A DNA stretch of 64,000 bases from Artemia franciscana (lineage: Eukaryota; Arthropoda; Branchiopoda; Anostraca; Artemiidae). The number at the start of each line of letters is the position of its first letter. The stretch's first letter is position 1. The stretch spans positions 10,788,335 to 10,852,334 of the forward strand of contig NC_088868.1 of NCBI RefSeq assembly GCF_032884065.1, written 5' to 3'. The translations under genes were made by a program, and so were the position numbers. The notes beneath the pieces were generated by a model. That model saw only the letters and a list, made by a program, of their open reading frames with translations, was not told the origin of the DNA and made no database searches. Shown in pieces: positions 47,600 through 59,029 of the stretch.

Positions 47600-49030
47600 T
47601 ACCCATCCCCACAAAAAAATTAGTAATTATATTTTATTCTGAAATTTATGGAAGCTGACCCCTTGTCGCTCCATAGCCCGATATCCCTCCGCCCACCCCT
47701 GAAAAACTTATCAATGGCAAATCATGGAGATGGCCCCCTGGTTCTCCCCCCGTGGCCTGAACCCCCCTCCCACAACAAACTTATTAACGATACTTTATTC
47801 CACAATATGGGAGCTGACCCCCCGTTCTCCCTCCCTGGTCCAATCCTTTCCGCATTCCAAAGAACAACCTATCAAGGGTATATTATTCCGAAAATCATGG
47901 AAGCTGACCCCTGGTGATTCCTTCATGGTCTGAATTCTCTCCCCCCCCCCCAAAAAAAAAAACATTAACAAAATTTTATTCTAAAAATTATGTAAACTCA
48001 CCCCTGGCCCTCTTAGTACAATATTCCCCTCCCAAAAAAGAATACTTATTAGTGATACATTATTCCAATACTTATGGGAGCTGACTTATGGAAGAACTTA
48101 CCTATGATGAATCAGGGTAGCTAACCACTGGATCTCTCTCCGTGGCTCGACCCCCCCCCCCCAAATAAAAACTCATTTATGATATTTTATTCCAAAAAAT
48201 ATGGAAGCTGAATCCTGGTCCTCCTTCCATGGCCTGAAATTCCACAAAAGAAAAACTTATTAACGGTTCTTTATTACAAAAATAATGGGAGCTGACTCTG
48301 GTCTTCCCTCCATGAGCCACCCCTCCGCTCCAGAAAAACAACCTATCAATGACGTGTTATACCAAAAATCATGAGAGCTGACCCCTGGCCCTTCCTCCAT
48401 GCCTCCACCAAAAAAAATTCATTAGTGATATTTTATTTCCAAAACCATGAGAACTGACCCCTGGCCTTCCCATCAAAGCCCAACCCTAACCCCCAAAAAA
48501 AATCTATTAAAGACGTTTTATCCAAAAAATGGTAGCTAGTCCCTGGCCCTCCTTTTGTGGCCTGAACTCCTCCAAAAAAAATCATTAGTGATTCTTTATT
48601 CCAAAAATCCTAGCAGCTGGCCCCTTGCCCTCCCTGCCTGGCCCGACACACCACCCCGCAAAAAAACTTATAAATATATATTATTCTAAAAATCATGGGA
48701 ACTGATCCTGACCCTCTCTCCATGGCCCAACCCTCCCCCCAAAAAAGCAACTTATTAACGATTTTTATTTCGAAAACCATGGGAACTGGCCCCTGGGCCT
48801 CCCTTCAAAGCGCGACCCCAACCCCCCCAAAAAAAACTAATTTAGGATATTTTCTTCGAAAACTCTTGTTATCCAACCCCCTGGCCCTCCGTCAATGGCC
48901 TGGCCCCCCTCCTCCCAAAACAATTTATACCTATATTTATTCTTAAAATCATGGGAGCTGACCCCTGGCCTGAGTCCAACGACCCGAGCCCCCTCCCACA
49001 AAAAAAAATATTAACAACATTTTGTTTCAC
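47600..49030 (-). repeat. ~78-bp minisatellite array, inverted arm
   Basis: About 18 degenerate units of the reverse complement of the 43850-45060 unit: TTATTCCAAAAATCATGGGA, GCTGACCCCTGGCCCTCC, CTCCATGGCCCGACCC, a C-run and A-run, CTTATTAACGATATTTTATT. Open frames at 47648-47917, 47724-47933 and 48695-48946 are array artefacts. The region between the two arms is 2.5 kb and holds the Maverick-like relics. Confidence 0.92.
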
Positions 49031-49059
49031 TCGCCCTCCCCCCCCCCCCCAGAGCCCAT

Positions 49060-50350
49060 GGGGAAAGGTCTTTAAGTTATAAAATTTACTCATTGTTTAC
49101 ACACAGTGTTTGCTATTGGGAAGTATGCATACATTTTTTGGGCGGGAAGGGGAGGACGAATATTTTCGCTAGGGGACTTCGCACGTGGAGAATTCTCCAT
49201 AGAGAGGTAATTTTCTAGAGCGTGAACTTTTCAGGGGAAGTTGTATAATGGGGGAATTTGCCAAAATTCGTGTACAAAACTTCATTATATGTCTTGCTTT
49301 CTCTCTACTGGCTCAGTTTTACGCGTGGAGGTATTAGGGATAATTACCCAGGGTAAGTTTTCACCATGATTGAATTGTCCAGAGAATATTTCTGTGGAGA
49401 GGGGGAATTTTTCCTGGAGGTGGAGCCAGATTTCCTATCTTTATTTAATAAAATGATCAGGAATAAAAAAAAAAAAATTTTTTTTACCTGAAAGTAAGGA
49501 GTATTATTAAAACTTAATACGAATAGAAATTATTACGCATGCGAGGAGAGTTGCACCCTACTCTTTATTTTACACCTCGCTCTTTACGCTAAAGTTTAAA
49601 ATTTGTCCTAATTCTTTAAAAACGACTACTGAAACAAAGGGTCGTTTGATTAAAACAAAAAACTAATTTTTTTTTACAAATGCCAAACAACTTTAATGTG
49701 AAGAGCAAAGTTTTGAGGAGGGGGAAACCCCCTCGTATACGTAATAATTTCTGTTCGTTTTAAGTTTTATTTTTGCTTCGTATTGTCAGTTGAAAAAACT
49801 TGTTTTTTTACTTAATTTTTGATCATTTTTTAAATAACGCCAGGAAATCTGGCTCCACCTCCGCGGAAAAACCCCCTCCTTATGGATATCCTATGAAAAA
49901 TTCGATTCTGGTGAAAATTTACCCCAAACAATTACTCTTAACACCTCCACGCGTAGAATTGAGTCAGTAAAGAGAAAGCAATTTTCAGTAAAGAGAAAGC
50001 AAAATTCGGGCGAATTCCCACAGTATACAATTTACTCTGAAAAGTTCACCCACAAGAAATTTCCCTCTCCATGAAATATTCTCCCCGTGTAAAGTTCCCA
50101 AGATAAAAAATTCGTCCTTCCCTCCCTCCCCCCAAAAAGAATATACGCATACTTCCCAATAACAGATACTCCATGTAAACAACGGGCAAATTTTATAACT
50201 TCAAGACCTTTCCCCAGGGGCCGTGGGGGGTCAAGTTATCTCCAAAAACATAGTTATTATGCTTTTCAACTATGCTGAACAAAATAGTAATATTAAAAAG
50301 GGCAGTATAACTTTTATTTCTGTTAGAATGAGCCCTTTCCTGATGTTGTA
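49060..50350. repeat. Palindrome of repeat A arms around hairpin module B
   Basis: The left arm 49060-49460 and right arm 49830-50225 are reverse complements (for example GGAGGTGGAGCCAGATTTCC at 49417-49436 and its complement near 49845; CTATTGGGAAGTATGC at 49114 and its complement at 50149). Hairpin module B (49465-49825) is the axis. Both arms resemble the distal part of repeat A (39290-39540 region), and 50225-50350 continues as inverted repeat A (GAGCCC, CTAACAGAAAT-type landmarks). So two repeat A tails meet end to end. Confidence 0.85.
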
Positions 50351-50369
50351 GACCCACGGTGTCGATAGA

Positions 50370-50680
50370 AATACGAGTAGAAATTGTTACGTATACGAGG
50401 GGGGTTTTCCCCTATTCAACACCTCACTCTTTACGCTAAAATTTATATTTTGTCCTAATTCTTTAGAAATGACTATTGAAACACAAGGGTTGTTTGATCA
50501 AAACAATAGCTAACTTTTTTTTAAAAATGCCAAACAACTTTTCCGTGAAGAGCGAGGTGTTGGGAGGGGGCAAACCCCCTCGTATACGCAATAATTTCTG
50601 TTCGTTTTAGGTTTTAATATTGCTGCTTACTTTCAGTTGAAAAACCTGTTGCTGTTGTTTTTTTTTGTTTAATTCAGTAA
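50370..50680. repeat. Hairpin module B, copy 4
   Basis: Left arm from about 50375 (AAATACGAGTAGAAATTGTTACG), inner stem CTCTTTACGCTAAAAT with GTGAAGAGCGAGGTGTT, right arm CGCAATAATTTCTGTTCGTTT to about 50640. The outermost left arm is missing compared with the other copies. Confidence 0.75.
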
Positions 50681-51200
50681 AGGGTTAATGACGCAGTAGT
50701 TTTTAAGACTTTTACGGTAAGAGATGGAGACAATACCCAAACTGTTGGCAGTGATTTTTGTTCGTTTCAAGCTTGATCTGCACATTTAGTTCAAGTTTCA
50801 CTCGTTTTAAGATTTATCTGGTCATTTATATTAGTACCTATTGTTTGTTTGTATGCTAAGATTGTTTATTTTATTTTTCTTCGTTTTGGGTTTCATTTAT
50901 ACTTCAATAACAAAATATTTTTATTCGTTTTTAGCTTGATTTGGATATTCAAATTAAGCTATGCTCCTTTTAAGATTTATTTATTCATTTATATTAGTAG
51001 CTGTTGTAGGCTTTGTTTTGCTATAATTGTTTTTATAATCTTTATTCGTTTTTGATTTCATTTATTCTTTATTAGTAATTTCTGGCAGTTTTGAGCTTCA
51101 GTTATTGTTGGTTTCTATTTCTTCTCAGCTTAAGTTGAATTCGGCCTTTACTTTTCTTTGAAAAATGTCTTTTTCGGATTTTTTTTTTTGTTTTACTTAA
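50670..51200 (+). repeat. Second copy of the 42560 repeat
   Basis: Directly repeated relative to 42560-43150, as described there. Open frames 50849-51055 and 51158-51409 fall in or next to it and have no motif. Confidence 0.65.
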
Positions 51201-51369
51201 TACTTAAAAGAAGAGCCTATTCGAAACAAGGTACCTTTCCCGTCATTATTTTCTTCGAAAGTAGACCACAATCTAGAATCAGATATAACTTTTTTCTCCT
51301 AAGGAATGTATCCATATTGAAAATTATCTGTCGTAAACAAGATGATCCTTATTGTATTTCTCTAATGTC

Positions 51370-51840
51370 AATTCATGGTTCCGTTAAAACTCAACCCTCG
51401 TATAACTGATCCCCATGCAACTGAACCTCTATAACTTAACCCTCGTGCATCTTACCCCACGTAAAACTTAATCGTGTAACTGAACCCCCGATTATCTGAG
51501 ACCTCTTGCCAGTAAACCCCCGTGTAAGTGAACCCTCTTGCAACTGAGCCCCATTTAACTGCAACATCATGCAACTGAACCCTCGTAGAACTGAACACCC
51601 GTTCAACTGAACCCACGTGTAACTGAACCCTAATAATTTAGACCCCCTTGTATATGAACCCTCGTGCAACTGAAATCCCGTTTAAACGGACTTATGAGGA
51701 ACTCAACCCTCGTGCAACTCATTCCGATTTAACCAAACCCTGGTGCGACTGAACCCCTTTCCAAATAGGCCCCCGTATAACTCAACCCAGGTGCAAATTC
51801 ATCCTCATTTAGCTGAGCCTTCAGTCAAGGAATAAATCCG
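51370..51840 (-). repeat. 16-bp minisatellite array, one arm
   Basis: About 28 degenerate units of consensus AACTGAACCCYCGTGC. Adjacent units differ at several positions but keep AACTGAACCC. The minus frame 51436-51669 is a consequence of the repeat and is not a gene. Confidence 0.9.
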
Positions 51841-53099
51841 GATATAATGGTTTCTGATGTCCGATTTTCTCCTTTTTTGTGACTACAAAACGAAGCTTTT
51901 TTGAATGAACTGATCTTCACGGGTATTGACTTCATGACTTTAACGAATAAACAGTTACAGCCAGATAAAATATGTAAAGATTCTAACTTGATTTTAACTC
52001 ATGATATAGCCTTATATTTGTAGAAGACTTAAAAACTAGAGCTTTAATGAAAACACGAAGTGTAATCAAAAAACACAAACACAACAAAAAGTAACAAGAA
52101 AGTCTTTAGCTACCAGCACAAAATAAAAGACTAATTTATAAGGGTGCTGATTTTTCTTTCTCCTGCCATAATATATATAACTTTTTATCATACAATTTAT
52201 ATTCTCTAAGAAAAACCCAAGCTAAGCTAGTGTCGAAATGAAAATAAATAGCCTCTGTCAATACCAAAATAGTCTTGTTTTGAATAATTTTTCCACTCGA
52301 TGGTTCATTCGAAACTCCTGTTTTTCCACTTCCAAAGATGACTTAAAAAGGGAGTGTCTAAGAGAGATTTTCTAAATATAGATTTAAGTTTCTGATCATG
52401 GAAATCTCAGCAGTTGACCCTTTATAACGTCAAGCCTTCACAATCCAGAAATGTCCTTAAATTACTTTCATTCTAGCTAAATTATGTGATGCACTGTAAA
52501 TTTTCCGACTTATCAGCGTTTCTAGCTCTTTTTAAAAGCTCCAATGAATTTGGTTCCGCAATAAGCATTTTCTGTTACGTGAATTTAAAAATGACTGTCA
52601 TTTCTGAATTACTTGCTGGGTTTTTTTGTACTGCAGCCTTTTTTTCAGGTCAGGCAGTCAAATATGGAGTTCGACACGGGTTCCATGGAATTTTCCATGG
52701 AATGCAAATTACCGTTTCAACGCGGCGAATGTCTTCTCAGAACCTATGTTCAACGATGCCATTTTAGTGCATTGCAATTTTGAAGAATCCGTGTCGAACA
52801 CGCATGGAACCCGTAAGATGAAACGCGTTAAAATTTTGCTAGGTTGAACACAGAGAACCTGAAAACCATTTTTGTCGAACCCATTAGAAACATGCTTTAA
52901 GCCCGAGGCCTGAAAACAAAATTTAGGATATGGCTGTTGCTGTGACCATGTGATCTTCAAGTGTTTTCAGGTTCTGGGTGTGAAAAATTTCGCTAATTTT
53001 CAAATATATAGAACAGAAGGATAAATTATTGTTTTTTTTTTTAAAGGAGGAAAGTCTTAACTCGAAACGACATAGAACAGCATGGCATGGAGCAGAGTT
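51841..53099. other. Spacer between the two 16-bp arrays
   Basis: About 1.26 kb. A partial inverted pair lies at 52668-52690 (GTTCGACACGGGTTCCATGG) and 52790-52812 (TGTCGAACACGCATGGAACC). Open frames at 52486-52767, 52626-52847 and 52709-52960 overlap this hairpin; no domain was recognised. Confidence 0.5.
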
Positions 53100-53720
53100 A
53101 AATGAGGATTGAATAAAATTAAGGTTGAATTGCTCTAAAGTTTAATTGAATGTGGGTTAAAATAAATACTGGCTGAGTTGCACGAGGGTTGAATTACACA
53201 AAAGTTGAGTTGAATGGGATTTAGGCTGAAAGAGTTTGAGTTGTCAGGATATTGACTTGAGTGAGTGTTGAGTTGCATTGGGTTTCAATTGAATGAAGTT
53301 AGATGGAGGCAGAGTTGTATCAGTGTTCAGTTAAGTGCAGCTTGACTTGAAATAGGGATCAGTTGAACAGGGCTCAGTTAAATGAGGGTTCAGATGCAAG
53401 GAGGTTGAGTTGTACCAGGATTCAATTAAATGAGTTTGAGTAGCACGGGGGTTCAGGTATATAAGAGCTGGATGAATTGGGTTGAGTTTCATAAGGTTCA
53501 GTCGAACGAAAGCTCAGCCGCAAAAGGTTTCAGTTGAACGAAAGTTCAATTACGTGGGGTTTCATTTGCCCACGGGTTCAGTTGTACGGGGGTCAGTTGC
53601 AAAGTGGCTCAATTACAGGAGTGCTCGGTTGCACCTCTCAGATGCACGATAATTCAACAAAGGGGCTTCAGTTGCTTGGGAATCAGTTAAACGGGGTTCC
53701 AGTTAATTGCATACTCGATT
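53100..53720 (+). repeat. 16-bp minisatellite array, inverted arm
   Basis: Units of consensus CAGTTGCACGRGGGTT, the reverse complement of the 51370-51840 unit, more diverged toward the left end. The plus frame 53534-53737 is an array artefact. Confidence 0.9.
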
Positions 53721-54596
53721 TTTCCAGTAAGAAGTAGTGAAGAGAATGAAGACTTTCAGTAAAGTGAAACTCTTGCTTGACAATAATTTCTGTCTGCTCT
53801 TAAGCCTTCTAGCTACCTCAGAAATATTGCTGTACAAAAATATTTTCAATTTTTTTAGATATAAGAACATTTATGTGTATATTGGGTTAATGTTTTTACA
53901 ACTTAAGGACCCTTCATCTCCTGCAAATGAAAAATTTTTATGCCCGAGCCACATAATGGTCATATCTGTCTATGAAAAAATTCATGGATGACATGAAATT
54001 TTTCTTGGTTTTATTCGTACACTTTTATTTAAAAAGGGGAACATTATAATTGCAAGAAATTAGTTTAAAGAGTTCTAACTAGTACTAATTTATGTCCTAT
54101 GCTCTTTAATAATACTACTTCTTCTTAACTTTTGTCAAAAAACTGCTGCTACAGGTCTTTTCTAGTTTGAAAAATTAAGCCTTAATATTAATTCTGGTTG
54201 GTTAATCTTGAACTTATGTTTGCGAGCGAACAAAATTGGCTCAAAAAAGTAAGTGGCGCTAAAGTAGTGCGGAATTTTGAACAAATGGACTCCAAAAGGT
54301 TCTGGGAAGAAGAAGAGTAAAAAACTTATTGAAAGTCCACCAAACTTTTTCTCCAGTATGGTATCATCTTTTTCTTTCGTTTGTATACATCTAATATCTG
54401 CTTCAAAGCCAAAATGACTGAATGCATCACATAAACCTAGGCTACTTAGTAAGGGGAACCTTTTATTGGTAAAAATAGCAAATCCCATACCCATTGATTG
54501 GAAAAATATAAAAAAGGTAAATTCAATTCTGAGTCCATTGTGGACTCTCAAAGATGATGTCTTATTCTCTATTCGATTATTTTTTAATTTCATTAT
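53721..54596. other. Intergenic, nothing recognised
   Basis: AT-rich. The minus frame 54162-54593 (143 codons, Phe-rich) and plus frame 53737-53991 have no recognisable motif and lack signs of a gene. Confidence 0.4.
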
Positions 54597-56325
54597 AAGC
54601 TGTCTAAACTGGAACTTACAGTGTAAATCAGCATAGTTTCCAGTTTAGAGCACTTAGAAATGTAAATTCTAAAAGTGCATCCAATTCTGGTTGACCCTCC
54701 TCCTGCATGGGGCAAACTAAAAATGCATAAAGTGCGCAGGGTTTTGAAGCCAAGGGCAAAGTTAGGGCTGTACAATATGAACAAAATTAAATTTTTGTCA
54801 TCACTGTTAATTTCTGTGTAGCAGTAGGTCAAAAGATAATTAAAAACTTAAACATCTATTAATGCTAATATCCACTTTGAAGTTTAAGGTAGCTGGCTGT
54901 TTGAAAAAAACAGATGTTTGATTTTGCTTATTCTTAACAGAACCTATAGAGCAAAGCAAATTAGTCCATGAACCCTATGGGTAACAGTTATTTTTTCCAT
55001 TTGTCAAAGGGTGGTGTCTTGTGGGGGATGTGTACTATTTGACAAATGGGAAAAAATAGCATGTAAGCCTATATAAAAAGGTACTATCCAATCTCTCTAT
55101 AAATACAAATATTTTTGCCATGTAGTTGGATAATTTGGTAATCTCTATAGCAATATTCAAATTTGTCAACTAGTTCACAAGAAAATTTGCCCCAGAAAAC
55201 TGTTCCTTTTCCAACTAGTTGACAAGTAATTTCTCCCCAGCAACACTTTCTTTCCAACTAGCTAGAGATAAACATTGCCACAGAAGCACTTTTATTAACC
55301 ATCTAGTTGGCAAGTAACTTTTCCCCAGAAAAATTTTTACTTATCAACTAGCCATAGTTGATTAATATGTAAATATTGGTCCAACAAGAGAGGCACACAT
55401 ACTCTAACCATTTGACCAAAAACTTGGAAAACTATAGGTTCTAACACTATCTTAGCTCTATGACTATCTACCTAAACATTACCGCCAATCTACCTATGAC
55501 TAAACATTTTTATTTACCACCTAGCTGATGAAAAACTTTGCCCCAAAAAAATATTTCCTTTTCCAACTAGCTGGAAAAAGTTGTTGCACCATTTGTCAAA
55601 GGGTGGTGTCCTGTGGGTAACTGGGCAAGGTCTGTATTCTGATTGGTGTAATTGTTATTTAATGTATATGACCTACTTTTTGTTTTCTCTTTCAGGCTTT
55701 AGGCCAAATAATTTTTCAATAAATATAGAATACAGACCTTGCCCTGCTGCCTGCAGGGCTCATGGACTAATTCACTTTGCTCTATAGATAATGTTACCTC
55801 AGTTTTCAGCCAAATTTGTTTCACCAAGGTCTTCCCATAGTCAAAGCATCTTTCAAACAAATTGAATCTTGAACTTAAAACTGTATAATCTCTATTCCAT
55901 CAGACAGCATTTCTTCAAATCAACAGAACATAAATATAGTATTTAACTAATTGCTCTGATTCACCAGTTCACTGGCTATTTTAAATTTGAAAGAGAAAGT
56001 GGATTTTAGCATTAATGGTTGTGTAAGTTTTTTAATTATCTTTCAACTTACTACTATACAGAAATTACCAGTGATGACTAGAAATAGTATTTAAATTATA
56101 ATTTCATTCTTATTGTACAACCCAACTTTTCCCTTGGCTTTAAAACCCTGCCCACTTCACACATTCGTAGTTTGTTTAAGGGGGATGTTAGAAAGCTAAA
56201 AAATGGATTTTAAAAAGCTAAAAAATGGCTGTGCTTCTATATTTAGCATTTCTATGTGCTTTAAACTGGAAACTATGCTGCTTTGCAGCATAGTTTCCAA
56301 CTTAGACAGCTTGTGATGAAACTAA
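54597..56325. repeat. 1.7-kb foldback element, family E
   Basis: The left arm 54597-54990 is the reverse complement of scattered blocks in 55750-56325. GCATAGTTTCCAGTTTAGAG (54631) pairs with the block near 56250; GGGTTTTGAAGCCAAGGGCA (54740) with 56130-56160; GTCAAAAGATAATTAAAAAC (54828) with about 56023-56050; GAGCAAAGCAAATTAGTCCA (54951) with about 55755-55785. Arm identity looks high with small gaps. The loop (55000-55750) holds tandem-like units with CAACTAGTTGACAAGTAA and TTCCCCAGAAAA. An extra 16-bp stem (CAAGGTCTGTATTCT / complement) lies at 55627 and 55726. No transposase seen. Confidence 0.82.
55130..55585 (+). repeat. Degenerate tandem units in the foldback loop
   Basis: At least five related units of about 50-60 bp, each with a CAACTAGYTGRCAAGTAA-like core and a GCCCCAGAAAA-like segment followed by CTTTTCCAACTAG. 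Spacing is irregular. Confidence 0.6.
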
Positions 56326-56372
56326 ACAAATACCCTTTATTATATTAAAAGATAGTTAGAAACAACAATTTT

Positions 56373-56882
56373 TGGTCAATGTTGGTATTACCTGAACAAT
56401 GGTTTTGGGTCATGAAATTGTTAAAAAATGGTTTGGATCATTATTGTTAATAGATGCATTTTGACTTTTTGAACATCTTCTCTCTATTGCAAAACTACCA
56501 CAAACTCACCATTATGGAGTTATTATATATTTGCACATTAGGGGGAGGGGGAAAGCATAGCATATATTAAATACAGCAATGGTTAGTTTACATATTTAAT
56601 ATATGCTATGCTTTGCCCCCACCCCCCTAATGTGCAAATATATAGCCCAAATTTGTTTCTAAACTATTACAGATTTGTGATTTCAAATATCCAATCAACA
56701 AAAAAGGAAAAGATTGCAATTCTATATGTGGAAATACAAGAATATTTGGGCTCAAATAACTCCATAACAGTGAGTTTGCAGTAGTTTTGCAAGAGAGAAA
56801 AGATGTTCAGAAAGTCAAAATGTATCTATTAACAATAGTTTCATGACCCAAAATAATTGTTCAGGTAATACCAACATTGACC
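56373..56882. repeat. Palindrome, family D copy 2
   Basis: The arms pair TGGTCAATGTTGGTATTACC (56374) with its complement before 56882 and CATAGCATATATTAAATAC (56554) with its complement near 56590-56610. The right arm has about 110 bp extra (56650-56760). The inner ~130 bp matches the inner part of the palindrome at 2432-3062 including TATTTGCACAT and the purine/pyrimidine runs. The outer arms differ between the two. Confidence 0.85.
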
Positions 56883-57099
56883 CAATTTTTTACTTCATCA
56901 TATGCAGAATAATTGTAGTTTTAATACATTCCAACCATAACACCATTTTACTCCCTCCCTCACCCCCATGTGCAATTATACATCCCAAATTTTATATTTT
57001 CCATGCATTTTCTGGTTCTAGATTTTGCCATAGTCAATTAAATTTATAGGTAAAGAGATTTAAACAGTAATACTAACAGAGGTATATAAGAAGTGTATA

Positions 57100-58960
57100 A
57101 AATAAGAGAAAAAGATACCATTTTCAAGTGTCTGTAAAGGCCTTAGAGCTGACATTTTTTAGTAAGGTGAATATTAGATTCAGAATGAGCATGTTAAAAG
57201 ACATTACTTCAAATTTTACCTTAAATTGCAGCAATCTAAAGATTTTTTCTTATAGAGCTACAGAGTTGATGACTTGAGTTGAATTCAGGATTCTTTAGTG
57301 ACCAGGTGCTTTGTGCTGATTCATAGCAACCCAGTTGAGTTGCTCTAGATCTAGATTCTTTAGTGACCAGGTGCTTTGTGCTGATTCATAGCAACCCAGT
57401 TGAGCAATACTCTAGAGGACCACTCAGCATCCAGTCTTTGTTTAAAGATGTCCACATATTCAGCAGTAAGAGTTTTTTTTTCTGAGGGTTTATTGTAAGC
57501 ATTTATATTCATAAAGAAAAAAATTGAGCATGGACTCTGGATAGGGTAGGCTGCTTTACAAGTTTCAACTGATGACTTATAGTTCTTGAGTTACAACCAG
57601 GGGGAAATATTGCTGGGAGTGTATTAGCCCTCTTTAACTTATAGGTTAAAATGACATCATCTCTATTTTTCCTGTATACAAGAGTTGGTAGTTTCAGCTT
57701 TGCTTATCTTGCAAGTGGGGGAAGTTCCTGCATACCAGATATCACTTTGGTGGCACTTTTATGCACATCTTCCAACATGTTTATGTCTTTTCTAAAATAA
57801 GAGGAGACTAGAGACATTCCATCTTTAAGCTTAGAGCACACAATTCCCTTATATGACTGATGACTTTAGGGAAACAAGTGAAAAGATTATGCTCAATCAG
57901 CCTCATGGTTGTATTAGCACCAGCAGACACAACACTTGATAATATTAAATTTGGGAAGCCAAACCTCAGCCCATTGATCAAGCAGTCAAAGATTATTTTG
58001 TAGAAGGGTTTGATCTTCACAGGACAAGGCTGGTCCAATGAGCTTCAGGTCATCAGCATAGAGCATTAGTTTATTGCTGATAGCAGAAAGAGCATGATGA
58101 ATGAACATACTAAAAAGTGTAGGACCCAGAATGCTACCTTGAGGAACTTCACTCAAATCATACTTTGACAAATAAAGAATACAGCTGCCAGAATCATCAA
58201 ATAAGTCAAACATATTGAGATTGCTTTTTAAGGAAAATCAAGGATCCAAAGCAGGGACTTCTCTTTAAGCTTAACACCACATAATTTGGTGGCTAGTTCA
58301 TTGTGACAAACTTTGTCAAAAGGTTTAAAATCATCAAGAATCAAAAGCCATGAAGAATCATGTCATTAGGCACATCTACATCAAGTAACTTTGTGATATG
58401 GTCATATGATTCGAGGGAGTTGGTATCAACAGATCTTCCAGAATAAAAGCCATGCTGTGAGCTGTTCTAGCAATTATTTGCTTCAAGATGTCTGATAACT
58501 ACAGAACTGATTATTCTTTTAAGAACCATAACAACTGCTGATGTCATGCTGATAGGTTGGTAGTTTTCAGCAAGGGCCTTTCTACCTTTCTTAAATATTG
58601 GAATGACATGGGATGTTCTCTAATCCAGAATTAGTCTGGAAATATTTAATGATAACTTAAATAGTAAGGAAAGAGGTTTACACAAGACTATTTCATATTC
58701 ATAGAGGATACAAGGATGAGTGCAGTCTGGCCTAGCCAGTTTATTCAAATTGATTGACATTTTTCATTTCCTGAAACAGAAGAAGAGATAAGTTCCTTTA
58801 GAACTATTGAATCTTTAATCAGAATAGGTTCCATAGTATGTGATACATCATATATAGGAGGTGGGGGAAAAACAATATGTGAATTGGAGGAAAAAACATA
58901 TGCAAATTACTGGTTGAAAATCTCATAATTTTCTGATGTTTTTAATTTCATGTAACAATT
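57100..58960 (-). pseudogene. CR1/Jockey-type RT relic, family I copy 2
   Basis: Minus strand from 58960: IFNQ and FAYVFSSNSHI, LARPDCTHPCILYEYEIV, PIFKKGRKALAENYQPISMT, SSQHGFYSGRSVDTNSLESY, DVPNDMIL. The frame 58213-57986 has EVPQGSILGPTLFSMF and LMLYADDLKLIGPA, with the catalytic YADD intact. Frame-broken sequence below 57800 gives INMLEDVHKSATKVISG, QELPPLAR and KLKLPTLVYRKNRDDVIL, matching copy 1 (EDVQRRATKMVSG; KLKLPTLVYRRRRGDAIL). Stops and frameshifts are frequent, for example within the palm A block. The 3' region contains the 64-bp duplication at 57289-57416. Confidence 0.85.
57289..57416. repeat. 64-bp tandem duplication in family I 3' region
   Basis: GATTCTTTAGTGACCAGGTG begins at about 57289 and again at about 57353; the following GATTCATAGCAACCCAGTTG is identical in both. 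The unit is 64 bp and the two copies are nearly identical, so the duplication is recent. Confidence 0.9.
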
Positions 58961-59029
58961 TCATGCTCATTGTTTTTTATTGAATAAGTTTACTGTTGTG
59001 GAGGACAACACTACCAGACAGGAAGTCTA

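Noticed and set aside
45182..47600. Searching for polymerase B or integrase genes of a Maverick
   Set aside because: No polymerase or integrase motifs were visible on either strand in this stretch.
47648..48946. Pro-rich open frames of 69-89 codons
   Set aside because: They run through the ~78-bp minisatellite units; the repetitive peptide is a by-product of the array.
51436..51669. 77-codon Gly/Ser-rich open frame resembling a repeat protein
   Set aside because: It is the 16-bp array read on the minus strand; the 16-bp period shifts frame each unit, so no constant peptide repeat exists.
53534..53737. Open frame over the second 16-bp array
   Set aside because: Array artefact with no start context or domain.
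54162..54593. 143-codon minus open frame, Phe-rich
   Set aside because: No motif, low-complexity hydrophobic bias, no partner signals; treated as chance in AT-rich DNA.
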